A stretch of DNA of 64,000 bases, taken from Bimastos eiseni. Its lineage: Eukaryota; Annelida; Clitellata; Crassiclitellata; Lumbricidae. Of this stretch, positions 37,398-49,145 are shown in pieces. The stretch spans positions 7,499,658 through 7,563,657 of the forward strand of contig OY365818.1 in the NCBI GenBank assembly GCA_959347315.1. The letters run 5' to 3'. A program made the translations under genes and the position numbers. The notes below the pieces were generated by a model, which worked only from the letters and a program-made list of their open reading frames with translations, did not search any database and was not told the DNA's origin. How positions within the stretch are numbered: the stretch's first letter is position 1; every line of letters starts with the position of its first letter.

Positions 37398-38067
37398 TAT
37401 CGCTTATGTTAGCTCACAGAACTCGTCAATAAAACAATATTGACCACAATTCTTGCTAAGTCAAAATTCTTCGTGTCAGGTATAGAACTGAAACTTCTGA
37501 ATTCCCGACGGATTAATTTTAGATTGTCATGCTACAAGCTGACACGTCTCAGTAGACATGTTGAGTCCATTAAAGAGTGTATAGATGGCGTGGCACAATC
37601 TAAAAATACTACTTTGGGAATATTATAAGGTTTTTTCCAAAGCTCTTGTCCACAAAACCATGTAAAAAAAGACTTAAAACCGTTGATATTATGATTTTGT
37701 CTGCCAGCCCTCGACCGTGGGGCGAAGGGCAATGTTGTTTTTTATTCATTTTCAACCAACCTTGGTCTGCTTTGTATTGTATAACCATCTCATTCAAATA
37801 CGAGGAAATTTAAATGCAAGCGTCACTTAAGTGGTATCATGCGCTATGGTTGTATCATTTTAGTCAAGTCAATCAATCTAGGCCTATGTATCATTCTATC
37901 TTTACATGTAGGCTTACTTAAAATGTATATAGTCATTTCGAAACTAACAAATTCAAGCCGTCTACAAGATAATGGCAACCGAAAGGCGTTAATCATTATT
38001 ATAAGGTCAACCCACATATCTATATGTGGTTAGACTATTGTTGAATTTTATTTGAATATGTAGGGAC

Positions 38068-38830
38068 TTGAGCAAGTGAGCGGGTTCGAGCCTCGTGCGG
38101 GGCGTCACTGTGTAGGGACCTTGAGCAAGTCCTTCGCTCAATTGCTCTGCAGTACAACTGCAATTTCGCAGTCGAGGCGTTTGCGCTTCTGAATAAAATT
38201 GGTTGGAAGAAGAGCGGTAAGAGATTTCTTAACTTTCAGAATAAGAGTTTCTTCTATTGGTTTTTGATTCTTCTCCCATCGTTTTATTCGTGTCTAGGAG
38301 ATCGTTTACAGCGATGACAATAAAGTTAACCGCAGTTACTATAGGCCTTACATCCTTGCGTTACTCTCGTAATATCATCAGCTTGAATAACACTAATTGT
38401 GGATATAAACAACTGATAATTCTTCAACTTCCTTTCTGTCTTTCAGAAGTTTCAATTTATTTTCAGTTTATTTAATGTCAGGTTCGTGAAATTTACGACG
38501 TCACTGATGACGCCATTATAATATATGGTCACGGCTGCAGACGACGGATTACAACCTTGTGTTTATTATAATCCTCCGCCGCCTACAAGCATTAAAGGAA
38601 CATAAAAGTTGGTTGTAACGCTGCGTTTCTTGATGAAGTTCGTCGGAAAAGAACATCAACTACGCTTAGCGACTGCGAATAAGTCAATTTCTGTGGATAT
38701 TCCGAGTTTCCTTTGAACGATACTGGCGTCACCTATGGACTAGAAATGACTCAATTTAGGAATCGTTGTCAGGTTACCCAAAACCGATGCTTTCTCCCAT
38801 CGTTAGCTAGAGTTATGAAAAGACCAGGAT
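38068..38830 (+). repeat. Inverted-repeat arm B, contains a partial SINE
   Basis: Reverse-complement match to 22325-23126. Here it sits only about 100 bp before block D copy 2. The SINE portion (38076-38220) keeps box B GGTTCGAGCCT and GGGACCTTGAGCAAGTCC but lacks the tRNA 5' half, which is cut at the junction. Confidence 0.75.
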
Positions 38831-38926
38831 CGCAGTAGTGAAGCTTTTAGCGAGTAAGGAATCATTTAGCCAATGCTTACTAAAGAGAAGCAAGTGGGAT
38901 CAATGGAAGATGAATAGACGACGACG

Positions 38927-41412
38927 TCATAACAAGTGCTTATTGATATTGCGAATTTTGTTATTTCAAATAAATAACTTTAAAATGACTTAATTTGATA
39001 TTGAAAAGTTGGCGCCTTTTTGATGTGCTCGCTGATCCCTCTGACGCCTGTGACCTGGCTACGCCACTGCATTCAAGGCTGCGAGGCGTCGGCTACAGAA
39101 TCTTTTAATCTTAGGCCTGAAGAATGTGGCAATGTCTTGTTCACCGCACCACTTTCCAGGCATGGTTGCTAACTTTCTCTATCTCTACGATTTTATGTAG
39201 GTTACTAGTGATCGGTAAAGCCGTAAGTCCTTCTTCTTTAGTTTATTTGCCCTCTTATAGGCGGGTTCGTATGTCCAATTTCGTCACTCCTCTCTATTAT
39301 GGGCCTCCTCCTTCATCTACTTGCACCCCTTTTTCCAAAATCCTGTCCAGGATCATTGCTCTCGGTCTTGCTCTGGTCAATTTCTTGCCATTCTTTCTAT
39401 ATGATCTGTAGGGCCTTACCGATCAATACGAGTGAGCATTAATGCATCTAAAATGACAACTGGAGTCTTTGAGCGGCGTCTGATATTAGCTGAGTTGTAA
39501 ACTTTAAAATTATTAAAATACACTTGTAATTATGCGAATTTTGAAAACATGTGTGTTCCTCGTGTAGTTAAGTTTTAGAAAGTGCAGGACACGTGCCCCT
39601 GGCAGACACATGGTGCCACTGATGGTGGACAAAACTCAATCGGTAAACTTTCGAGATCGATACCTAGAATTGTGATCTACTACATTCTTTCTATTCTCAA
39701 AATAGAGGATGAGAATCGTGAGATGTCCTGTGTGCTTGTTTTCGGCCGTAAGCCAGGGTCATCTCGATTGATTTATGTTTATTTTGCGCCAATTTGAGCC
39801 AGCCGAATAAAAATAGATCCAAGTGTTCATACGGCTGATAGCACAAACAGGTGGGCGTTTAAAGAGTCACTTATCAATATTCTTAACTTTGGACAATTTT
39901 CGCCAATCCATCTGTTAACATTTTTCAGTAGGCCTACATGATCTTCTCCAGAACGACAGCAATTCTGCCCTTGGTTGGGTCTTCTCAATGTTTTCCGATG
40001 ATCAACTAAGGGTAATATGTAACGATGTCATTACGGTCACCCAATATTATCTTATAGGTAGATGTGTGATGTTATGATATAATGTTGTGATAGGACATGA
40101 TCGAACTACAGGCAAATTATATTAGATTTGTGATTAAATGCACATATTGATTAATAAGTCAGCGTCTTTGGTCTGTGTCATAAAGATTAATATATTGATT
40201 AGGCTCAAGTCAGTTTTACGGTTTCTAGATAAAACGAAAGGCTTTGGAGGACGGTGATTGGATGAGTTCAAATCTCAGAGAGCTATAAATTCCGTGCGAC
40301 TGATTTTCGGAAACTTCTGACTTTCTGCGTGGGACAGGATTCAGTCTTGTGATCGATCGAGTTTAGTGAAGTTATTCCAATAGAAATGATCAACTTTGGC
40401 GTGAACTTCATGAATTAAATAACCTCGGTTCATCGAAGCGTGTAGTAAAAACAGTCATCAATGTTATATCGAGCAGGAACTTTGTGATGAATGTGATCAA
40501 AGAATTGTTTTGAGAACACTGTACGAGGTGATCTTAGGGACTTTGCGAAGGTGACTTATTGAAGGTTGGCCCAACAGAACTCATTGAAACGAGGTTTGAT
40601 TTATGGCGGTGTTTTGTTAGTGAACTACGAGATTGACCGAATGATGAATGCAACAAGGGAAACGAATATCTTCTCAAGACATAGCTCACCAATTCAGTGG
40701 ATGAGTCTGGCCACTGAGAACGAATGGATGGATCAATCTTCACCAAGGAATAACCAAATGACAGCGGAGTCAGAGTAGGCTGTAATATCTGAGAACTAAT
40801 ATTACAATAATGAAGATGCTAGCCTTGATAGTTAAAACTAGTGTACCAACATTTACCATTCATGCATTACTCTATGATGTTATTTGAATGTAGGCCTATG
40901 TCTAACGATCAATAGCTATTTATCTTTCATTAAGTTAACTTGAAACCAATGAATCTAACTGATGATCAATTCGGAACTAGAATAATTTGTCACAACATGT
41001 GTTTAATGCGTACGATTGACATTAAAATAAATAACAAGAGCAAGGTCCATCCCTACCCCAGAGGAACGCTATCATTACATCCTCACATAACGATGACGAC
41101 AGTGATGATGACAACAAAGACGATGACGACTATACCGCCCCACAGAGTCATCATTACCGTCGTTTCATCGCCATACTCTCTTCGTCGTTCTTGTTGCTAT
41201 CGTCATTACTCATCTTCGTAATTATCGGCGTCTTCGTTTCTGGCAAATGAAGATAATAAGTTTAGGCAGCAGATGGCGTGTCGATACCAAGTACTCGTTC
41301 TCTTAGGCATTATGCAGATTCAAGAAGCTGTTATTCAGCTCTTGCGCGGAACCCAGTTCCTTCTCGATCGATGATAGACTCAGTCGCGGAGGCTGACTCA
41401 TCGCAAATAGCA
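38927..41412. repeat. Near-identical duplicated block D, copy 2
   Basis: Counterpart of 24359-26891 at a constant offset of 14568, then 14521 after a 47-bp deletion near 40300. Sequence on both sides differs from copy 1. It includes the hAT-type end and the minus-strand LINE-like fragment at 39224-39411. Confidence 0.9.
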
Positions 41413-41499
41413 GCGAAAGGAGAAGACGAGGAATGGCTTCATATATCAAGATCAGATGAGGCGATGATACCCTTCTCAAGTTGCATAAAATGAGCGCCG

Positions 41500-41875
41500 C
41501 TCCCAATCCCCCACTCTCCGTCTGTATCTCTCTCTAACTCTGTCAACGTATGTCTCGGTTTCTGTCCCTGTCTGTCTGTCTGTCCGTCTGTCTGTCTGTA
41601 TGCTCCGCTCTTATCTATATAAGTCCCTGTGTTCCTCTTTGTCTCCTCTCTCCCACTCACTAGCTCTCTCTGGTCTCTGTCTTTCCTAGTCTTTCTTTGC
41701 CTCTCTCTTTCTGTCTTTGACTGTCTGTCTTCCGCCTGCTTGACTGTCTTTCCTTATGTATATCTGTATGTCTGTCTGCCTGTATGTCTGCCTGCTTGCC
41801 TAAATATATGTCTGCCTGCCTGTCGGTCGGTCTGTCTGTCTGTCTCCCTGTCAGTCTGTCTCCCTAGACTGCACA
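41500..41875. repeat. (CTGT)n / CT-rich simple repeats
   Basis: CTGTCTGTCTGTCCGTCTG at 41567-41598 and looser CTGT/CCTG words to 41870. They begin right after block D copy 2 and open the simple-repeat domain of 41.5-50 kb. Confidence 0.85.
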
Positions 41876-42300
41876 CCTCACGGTTCATCTTTCAGCGGTC
41901 GCAACTTTCCTCTATAGAAACGAAAACATCTCTCGCATATTCACATATCTCCGGTCAATACCGGACGACAACCGGGCGTCCGTCCTGGCGGCGACAGCGA
42001 GTCCGTCCGTCTCTCCCCTGGGAGGACTGGCGGGCGGATGGAACGGTCAACGTATTCGATTATCGCCGTGTAGGTCATCTATCGCCACTGGACAGAGATC
42101 TGATTAGTCCATCATCGGTCTTTCTTCGCTGCCCAGATGACCGGCCGAGGTCGATCAATTCGACAAATCCCGTCATATAACTGGGGCGCGTGGACTCCTT
42201 GACGGCGCGATCGAGCGTGCTGTTGAGGCCGGCGTTCGAGAGTGCCTCGAAATGCGCTATACAAATATCCAGCTACGTGCGCGGGGATCGATTGGCTGCG
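41876..42300. other. GC-richer stretch, possible LINE 3' end
   Basis: Noticeably higher GC than its surroundings. AATGCGCTATACAAATATCC at 42250-42269 resembles the GCGCTATAxAAAT end of the CR1-like elements elsewhere. No clear coding signal. Confidence 0.35.
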
Positions 42301-42474
42301 GAGGAGGACGGTGAAAAGGTTAGGATGCTTCCGTTTGTTTAATCGTGAAGTCTTTCTTCAGAAATAAATTGATGAGAAGAAGTATGCAGCAGAGTGCAAA
42401 CTGGGAAACACAAATGGACCCCACGGAACGCTGCATACGGGACTCAGCACAATGTGATGAGGCCAATGAATACT

Positions 42475-42850
42475 TTCATTCGTTCATTCATTCGTTCATT
42501 CATTCATTCGTTCATTAATTAATTCATTAGTTAATTCTTTCATTCATTCATTCATCTGTTCATTCATTCGTTCATTCATTCATTCGTTCATTCATTCATT
42601 CGTTCATTCATCCATTCATTCATTCATGCACTAACCCGTTCACTCAGTCGTCCATCATTCATCCATTAATTCATTTGTTCATTCGTTCGTTCATTCATTC
42701 AGTCATGCATCTGTTCATTCAGTCGTTAATTAATTAATTAATCAATTCATTCATTCATTCATTCATTCATTAGCCCGTTCACTCATTCATTCAACCATCC
42801 ATCGATTCATTCAGTCATTCATCTGTTCGTTCATTCATTCATTCAATCAT
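42475..42850. repeat. Imperfect (ATTC)n array
   Basis: About 370 bp of CATTCATTCGTTCATT-type tetranucleotides with regular CGTT variants. Confidence 0.9.
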
Positions 42851-42959
42851 CTAGCATTTGTTTACGCAATTGCTTAATGGAAAACTTATTTTGAAAACAG
42901 AGGACGTGTTTTGACTTGTGTTACACAAGAGTAGAACTTGTATCGTGGTGCCATATTAT

Positions 42960-43400
42960 AAATATATACATGGGCCTAGATATACACGCACTTATTCACA
43001 TGCATACAGACATACACTCACATTCATTTACATGCGTGCATTCATACATTGCTCAGGTATATGTCTACATTCATTCATTCATTCATTCATTCATATCTTT
43101 ATACTAGTTTATCCAGGCATTCGCTAGAATAGTTTGAACGTTCATGCAAATTATGCAGTTGCACCCATGAGGTATACATGACACATTCACGAATGCATGA
43201 ACATACAATCGTACATGCTTGCATATACATCCATGTCCTTATACATGTAGATACATGCGTACGTACGTACAAACGTACACACATGCATACACACATAGAT
43301 ACATAGGAAGATAGGACGCTATACGTACACACATGCACACAAGCTAATCACACGCATACACACATACATACAAACACATACATGTTCGTACACATAATTA
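42960..43400. repeat. ACAT/GTAC-rich simple repeats
   Basis: Interspersed ACATACACAC, CATTCATTCATT (43071-43095) and GTACGTACGTACAAACGTAC tracts. Low complexity, no gene. Confidence 0.75.
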
Positions 43401-43855
43401 TACCTGCATTGTGACAATTATTGCCCCACTGCATATCCTTCTCTGTCTCTCTTTCTCCCTCTCCCTTTGCCCGCCTCCATCGTCTTCCTCGACGGCACAC
43501 ACACACACGCTCGATCCGCCAACCGCACTGTCGACCACAACACAAGGTCGCATCGATTTTCTCACAGCTGCGGATGAAGACGGGTGGAGCGGGCAGCAGC
43601 GATGCATTGCCGCCGAGGAGCAGCGAAGCACCGGCGCCGACTAGCAACGGCAGACCGGCGGAGGCTGGCCTCGACGTACGTACCGTCTATTCCTCCGTGT
43701 GCGCATCTGTACAGTTGAACGAGAGACAGACGGACGGACAGACGCATGCTTGGATACTCATATAGAGAAACGCCCGTCATGCGTATCGGATTCACTCGGC
43801 TGTGAACTGTCACGGCAATTATCGGCCGTCGCAAACAGGTGGGTGCCAGTTCGTT
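43401..43855. other. GC-richer stretch, nothing recognised
   Basis: Several overlapping open frames exist on both strands, but none shows a domain or biased codon pattern. A short (CA)n tract lies at 43496-43507. Confidence 0.35.
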
Positions 43856-43859
43856 CTAC

Positions 43860-44130
43860 CGGACGGACGGACGGACGGACGGACGGAAGGCGGACGTCAA
43901 GCCGACGATGTTTGTGTTTACTTGTGCGATGGCTGCGATGTTTGTAGTGGGTCCGGAGGGATTTGGCCGGCCAGTGTTTATGTCGGTGCTTGTGGGAAGA
44001 TGCTGGTTTGGTTGATTGATTGATTGGTTTGTTTGTTGTTTGGTTGGTTGATTGATTGCTCGGTTTGGTTGGTTCTTGATAGGTCGTTGATTGATTGACT
44101 GGTTGGTTGTTTGGTCTGCTTGTTTTGGTT
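43860..44130. repeat. (GGAC)n and (TTGG/TTGA)n simple repeats
   Basis: GGACGGACGGACGGACGGAC at 43861-43884 and TTGATTGATTGGTTTGTTTG-like DNA at 44010-44130. Confidence 0.85.
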
Positions 44131-44194
44131 TTATTTGTATAAATTAAGTGCATTTTTACAGGATGGTTTCAATTTGACGAAACTGCGTGATAAC

Positions 44195-44410
44195 GAAGAT
44201 CACTAGCGTCGCCCTCCTATTTCTTTTAGGCCTTGGACTGGCATTGTTAGAGTATCATGAGTTACGGGGTTTAGTGATAAGACTAATTTAGTTTCAGCCT
44301 AAGGACACTCTGTGATAACTGATAACTAAGATCATTGGCCTCACCTTCATCCCTCATCCATCCTTGGGACTGGCACTGTTAATAGCAAACAGTGGGTATA
44401 ATGGAGCGGC
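44195..44410 (+). repeat. Dispersed repeat, core CTTGGGACTGGCACTGT (two tandem pieces)
   Basis: CGTCGCCCTCCT ... CTTGGACTGGCATTGTTA at 44209-44251 and CTTGGGACTGGCACTGTTA at 44364-44382. The same core recurs at 48.66 (inverted), 53.82 and 56.77 kb, each preceded by a CGACACTGTG...CCCTCCTCC-like segment. Probably the 3' region of one retroelement family. Confidence 0.55.
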
Positions 44411-44429
44411 TATTCATACTCGGAGCGAT

Positions 44430-44790
44430 GATTCCCTTTGTCCCCCCTTGTCCCTTCCTCTATTCTTCCATCTGTTCCTCTCTATTTCGTTCCCTCTGTC
44501 CATAAGTGTTTCCCTCTCTCTGTCCCTCCATCTGTTCCTCCCTCTGTCCCTACATTTGTCCCTCCCTCTGTCCCTATGTATATGTCCTTTGCTTTGTCCT
44601 CCATCTGTCCTCCCTATGTCGCTCTCTCTTCATCCCTCTCTCCTTCCATCAATGTTCCTCCCTCTTTCACTCCCTGTGGCCCTAGGTGTATGTCAAACCC
44701 TCCCTCCCTCTCTCGCTCCCTCCCTCCCTCCATCTCTCCCTCCCTCCCTCCTTCCCTTCCTCTCGATCCGTCCTGTCATCCACCCATTCA
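44430..44790. repeat. CCCTCTGTCC / CCCTCC low-complexity DNA
   Basis: Pyrimidine-rich tract with recurrent TCCCTCTGTCCCT and CCCTCCCTCC words. Ser/Pro/Leu-rich frames here are artefacts. Confidence 0.85.
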
Positions 44791-44934
44791 TCGATACATC
44801 GATCTATCTTTCTATCGTCCAATCTCTATTTCTTTTATTTCTCTCGAAGTTGAAACAGAATAGAAGAAGAAAGCAGAAGAAAACCTGATGATGACGATAT
44901 TGGAGAATGATGCTCGTCTCTGGAGACTAGAGCG

Positions 44935-45390
44935 AAGAAATAGAAGAAATGGAAGAAATAGAAGAAATAGAAAGAAAAAAAGGAATAGAAGGAATAGAAG
45001 GAATAGAAGGAATAGAAGGAATAGAATGAAAAGAAGGAATAGAAGGAACAGAAGGAATAGAAGAAATAGAAGGGAGAAAAGGAATAGAAGGAATAGAAGA
45101 AATAGAAGAAATAGAAGAAATAGAAGGGAGAAAAGGAATAGAAGGAATAGAAGAAATAGAAGAAATAGAAGGGAGAAAAGGAATAGAAGGAATAGAAGAA
45201 ATAGAAGAAATAGAAGGGAGAAAAGGAATAGAAGGAATAGAAGAAATAGAAGAAATAGAAGGGAGAAAAGGAATAGAAGGAATAGAAGAAATAGAAGAAA
45301 TAGAAGAAATAGAAGGGAGAAAAGGAATAGAAGGAATAGAAGAAATAGAAGAAATAGAAGGGAGAAAAGGAATAGAAGTAATAGAAGGTA
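44935..45390. repeat. 9-bp GGAATAGAA minisatellite with 45/54-bp higher-order units
   Basis: The base unit is 9 bp (GGAATAGAA or GAAATAGAA). A variant GGGAGAAAA recurs at 45072, 45126, 45171, 45216, 45261, 45315 and 45360, spacing the array into blocks of 45 or 54 bp (five or six units). Both strands stay open for more than 450 bp because the unit is a multiple of three. The RNRRNRR and YSFSPFYFFYF frames are not genes. Confidence 0.95.
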
Positions 45391-45475
45391 ATAGAGACCA
45401 GAACCCGGAACATCATGAATACCAAGGCATCACTGGAAAAGTACATCTACGCAGAATTTGGCCTACGAATTATTA

Positions 45476-45612
45476 TTATTGTTGTTATTATTTTTTTACC
45501 CGAGGTAAAAACTGTTTTATACTGTTATTATTATTACTGTTATTGCTATTGTTACTGTTATTGTTAATATTATTATTATCTTTATTATTATTTTTATTAT
45601 TATTATTATTTG
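45476..45612. repeat. ATT-rich microsatellite
   Basis: TTATTATTG and TTATTATTATTATTT words, just upstream of the pyrimidine minisatellite. Confidence 0.8.
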
Positions 45613-46060
45613 TACATCCTCCTACCCCGATTTGTACCTCTCCATCCTCTCATTTTGTACCTCTTCCTCCTCCCATTTCTATATCTCCCTCCTCTCATTT
45701 GTACCTCTCCCTTCCCCATTTGTATTTCTCCCTCCTTCCATTTGTACATATTCCTCCTCCCCTATGTACCTCTTCCTCGTCCCATACGTACCTCTCCCTC
45801 CTTCCACTTGTATCTCTCCCTCCTCTCATTTGTATCTCTTCATCCTCCCATTTGTAGGTTTCCCTCCTTCCATTTGTACCTATTCTTCCTCCCCCTATGT
45901 ACCTCTCCCTCGTTCCACTTCTATCTCTCCCTCCCTCCCCTCATATGTATTTCTCCCACTTGTACCTTTTCTTCCTTAAACTTGTACCTCTCCCTCCTCC
46001 CATCCTCCTCCTTTATATCCATCTCCCTCTTCCCATATTTTACCTGTACTACCTCCCATA
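45613..46060. repeat. Degenerate CTCCCTCCTCCCATTTGTAC minisatellite
   Basis: Roughly 20 copies of a 20-27 bp unit combining CCTCC and CATTTGTACCT. It remains open in all three plus frames for 240-490 bp but codes for nothing recognisable. Confidence 0.85.
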
Positions 46061-46191
46061 TGAACTTCCTGTGTTTATTAATGTTCACATTTACCTTAAG
46101 GTGAACAATAGCGACGTAGACAATGCACTAATTACATGAAATCGATGGAGAGTATGGGAGACTGCGTGGGAGAGGGAGGGTGTGAGGAGGC

Positions 46192-46495
46192 ACGATAATG
46201 ATTATGATGATATTGACGACGTTAATGACCATGATGATGATGATAATGATGATGATGACAACGACGGTGATGATTTCGATGTTGGCGCTGATGTTGTTGA
46301 TGACGCTAATGATAATGAAGATAGTTATGATGATGGTGGTTGTTGTTTTGGTCATGATGCTGCTGTTGCTGCTGATGATTTTGATGATGATAACAGCTAC
46401 GATGACCCCGACGATGCTGACGAGGATCACTATGATGATGAGTATGATGACGACGATATGACGATATGACGATATGACGATATGACGACGATATG
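46192..46495. repeat. GAT/GAC trinucleotide array ending in (ATGACGAT)n
   Basis: Imperfect GATGATGAC repeats with a short perfect run of ATGACGATATGACGATATG at 46457-46485. The Asp-rich plus frame and Ile-rich minus frame are repeat products. Confidence 0.9.
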
Positions 46496-46499
46496 GGCG

Positions 46500-47180
46500 A
46501 ATCAGATTGGCAGTCCGTTTTGTCGTTGTCAATAACAGCGGGTAACACAACCGGATTGAGGCATTGTGATGTCGACTGTATCTGACACCCTGCATCCAAT
46601 GCATCGCAACAATGCACCAGCATCTAGGCCAAAGCAGCAGTAGTAGCAGAAACGACAGCAGCAGCCCATCAAGGCTGACTGCACCTCTGGTAGGATTTTG
46701 TTGGCCATCGAAACGTGCTTTCAAGCGCTTCATTCACTAATTACCCTTCAATTTATGAACTGTACCAAACAAATGGATGCACGTTAATGTAAGGATTAAT
46801 GCGTTGTACACGTTTTTCTATAGCGCCAGCTTGGTTCTGACCTCGCTCATTTTTCAATTTTATGAAATTTACCGGGTGAGATTCAGCACTATCGCTGGTC
46901 GTTTGAATGGGTTGTTGAACCCTCATTGAAGGTACCGTGTACTGACCTTACTAACCCGAGATTCCGATCTCTGTATGCGCTAGACCTAATTTTAGCCACG
47001 TGCACAGATCAATAGAGAGTATGATAAAGTAATCCAGTAACACAAGGCTATTGATTCGTACTATACTTGTAATCATACTGCGATATGTAATAATTGAGGA
47101 AGGAGTAAAGGGAAATGATGCAAGATGGAGATCGAGAGGGTGCTATTGGACTGGATATGAAGGAGGGTATACAGCAATTA
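46500..47180. other. Intergenic stretch, nothing recognised
   Basis: A TTTCTATAGCGCCAGC at 46814-46829 may be the inverted 3' end of a CR1-like element. Otherwise featureless. Confidence 0.35.
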
Positions 47181-47184
47181 GAAG

Positions 47185-47425
47185 GAGAGAGAGAGTGAGT
47201 GAGTGAGAGACAGACAGACAGACAGACAGAGACAGAAAGAGAGAGAGAGAGAAAAGAGAAAGAGAGAGAGAGTAAAAAATCGAGAGACAGAGACAGAAAG
47301 AGAGAGAGAGAAAAAGAGAGACAGAGACAGAGACAGAAAGAGAGAGAGAGAAAAAAGAATCGAGAGAGAAAAAAATCGAGAGAGACAGACAGAGACAGAA
47401 AGAAAGAGAGAGAGAGACATAACGA
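47185..47425. repeat. (GAGA)n / (GACA)n purine-rich repeat
   Basis: GAGAGAGAGTGAGTGAG, CAGACAGACAGACAGACAG and an irregular alternation of GAGACAGAGACAG with AGAGAGAGAGAAAAA. Confidence 0.9.
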
Positions 47426-47529
47426 ATGACGACAGAAGACGTACGAACGTGTATATCCGGATAAGCAGAGAACCAAAGAAGCGGAATATCACTACTTATA
47501 TCAAAATTAATAACAAAATTCATTTATAA

Positions 47530-47765
47530 ATGATACATATATAACTTTGTATATATATATTATATGTGACATATGTGAGACTTATCAGTACCTTTTTTTC
47601 TCAACAGTATACACACCAATATATTTTATATATAAATTATACGTAATATATCTTCTTATATTATAGAATATATGTCATATATATATTTCAGGTAGGCCTA
47701 TATATTAATCATATGTATCATATTCTAAATATCATGTTAGATATATATATAAATATATATACGCT
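47530..47765. repeat. TA-rich low-complexity DNA
   Basis: Many TATATATA/ACATATGTGA words. A TAGGCCTA octamer lies at 47694-47701. Confidence 0.7.
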
Positions 47766-48300
47766 TGCGAGCGATTATTATTGAATCAGATGCCGGTGTT
47801 GTTGTTTCATGTCCGCATAATTGAATAAAACTATTTCAGGACAGAAATCCTGAGACTACACGCGACTAATTAGGTTATGTGGGCATAATGGCGCATAGCT
47901 CAATCTACTGCAATGCCTTCGTCAGTATCAATAGACACAGCCTCAAATGCCTCAGGGGCCATTGCTTTCATCTGGTATATTGTTTCACTGTCTAGTGATC
48001 AACTGGTTGGACTGTCAGCCAAGAGGTTGAAAGTTTAAACCCTGTCAAGGTACATAAACAACAGAGACGATCTTTTTATTGTCTTCCAATTGCTATATAA
48101 AGAATTTTTTATGCAAACAATTTAACGAGTCCAAAAGAGAGGATAAGACCCCAAGAAGGACCAATGTCCTGTAGGCGGCGGTGCCCCCCATTTTACGAAA
48201 CAAAACATGGACAAACAGAGGTTGACCTTATTTTACTGCTTTACAAGTTAAACTTAACTAGATAAACTGAATTGGTTGGCTATCGTCTGATGCATTTGTA
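47766..48300. other. Intergenic stretch, nothing recognised
   Basis: No open frame, repeat or transposon end was identified. Confidence 0.35.
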
Positions 48301-48301
48301 G

Positions 48302-48375
48302 ACTATAGATGGTCTTAGATGACTTTTAGATGGTTGTTAGATGGTCTTTAGATGGCTTTTAGATGGCTTTTAGTT
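48302..48375. repeat. 11-bp TTTAGATGGTC minisatellite
   Basis: About six copies of TTTAGATGGTC/TTTAGATGGCT-like units. Confidence 0.8.
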
Positions 48376-48629
48376 TAGTTCGCGCGTTGACTACGGCTCA
48401 TGCCGTATTTATGAAAAAACGTGCAGTGGAACAACGATTAATTAATTTCAAGCAAAACTGTGAGAAAAAACACAAGTATGTAGGTAGACATTGTCTTCGA
48501 GATTTCGGCCTCACCTCCCACCCATCCAGTATAATACTGATTAGACTGATTATACGTTGTCAGTGGGTAGATCCGATGGCGACGGATAGGACTGGCCGTC
48601 CGGCCGTCCTCATAAACCGAGTCACGCGC

Positions 48630-48745
48630 TACTATATCGAAACTCCAGCACTGCTGCACTTTGGCAGTGCCAGTCCCAAGCCTGGATAGAGGAGGAGGGC
48701 TACGCTAATTCTCTTTATTTTCACACAGTGTCGTTAAATTGAAAC
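48630..48745 (-). repeat. Dispersed repeat (inverted copy)
   Basis: GCAGTGCCAGTCCCAAGCC and AGGAGGAGGGC followed by CACAGTGTCGTTAA are the reverse complement of the family at 44.2, 53.8 and 56.7 kb. Confidence 0.6.
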
Positions 48746-48993
48746 TACTAAGACAGTCGACCCATCTTCTTTTTCTCGTTCTTCCCAAATTTGATCGAAT
48801 TGCATTTCTAACCTTAATCCGCTAGATGTCTTCATGTTGGCCATTTGAAGGCTGCCTCCGCTGAAGGGTTTAATGTCATCGCAAGCCGTGTTGCACGCAG
48901 CAATTCAACATCCAATCAAGGCGTGGTAAACAGTTGCTATAGGGATGCCTGTTAAATCGTCCTAATGATTCGAAATCACGATGACGTCGTTTT

Positions 48994-49145
48994 CAGAGGC
49001 GGCGATCTCGTTTGAGAGGTGGGGGGCACCCAATTTTTATGTTTAAGAAATATGGGGGGGAAGACAAATATATGACGTGCCCCCTCTCTGTAAAAGGTGA
49101 GGGGCACTTGTCCTCTCGACCTCCCCCCTCGGATCGCCGCCCTTG
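48994..49145. mobile_element. Short MITE with GGCGGCGATC termini
   Basis: Left end CAGAGGCGGCGATCTCG, right end CGGATCGCCGCCCTTGG. Inside both lie G-rich/C-rich runs (GAGAGGTGGGGGGCAC and CCTCTCGACCTCCCCCC), making an almost fully foldable element of about 150 bp. The end resembles those at 2790 and 6961. Target duplication not clear. Confidence 0.6.

Noticed and set aside
44835..45446. Long RNRRNRR (plus) and YSFSPFYFF (minus) proteins
   Set aside because: Both arise from a 9-bp minisatellite whose length is a multiple of three.
45543..46104. Leu/Ser/Pro-rich membrane-like proteins
   Set aside because: Overlapping plus frames all come from one pyrimidine-rich minisatellite. The hydrophobic look is compositional.
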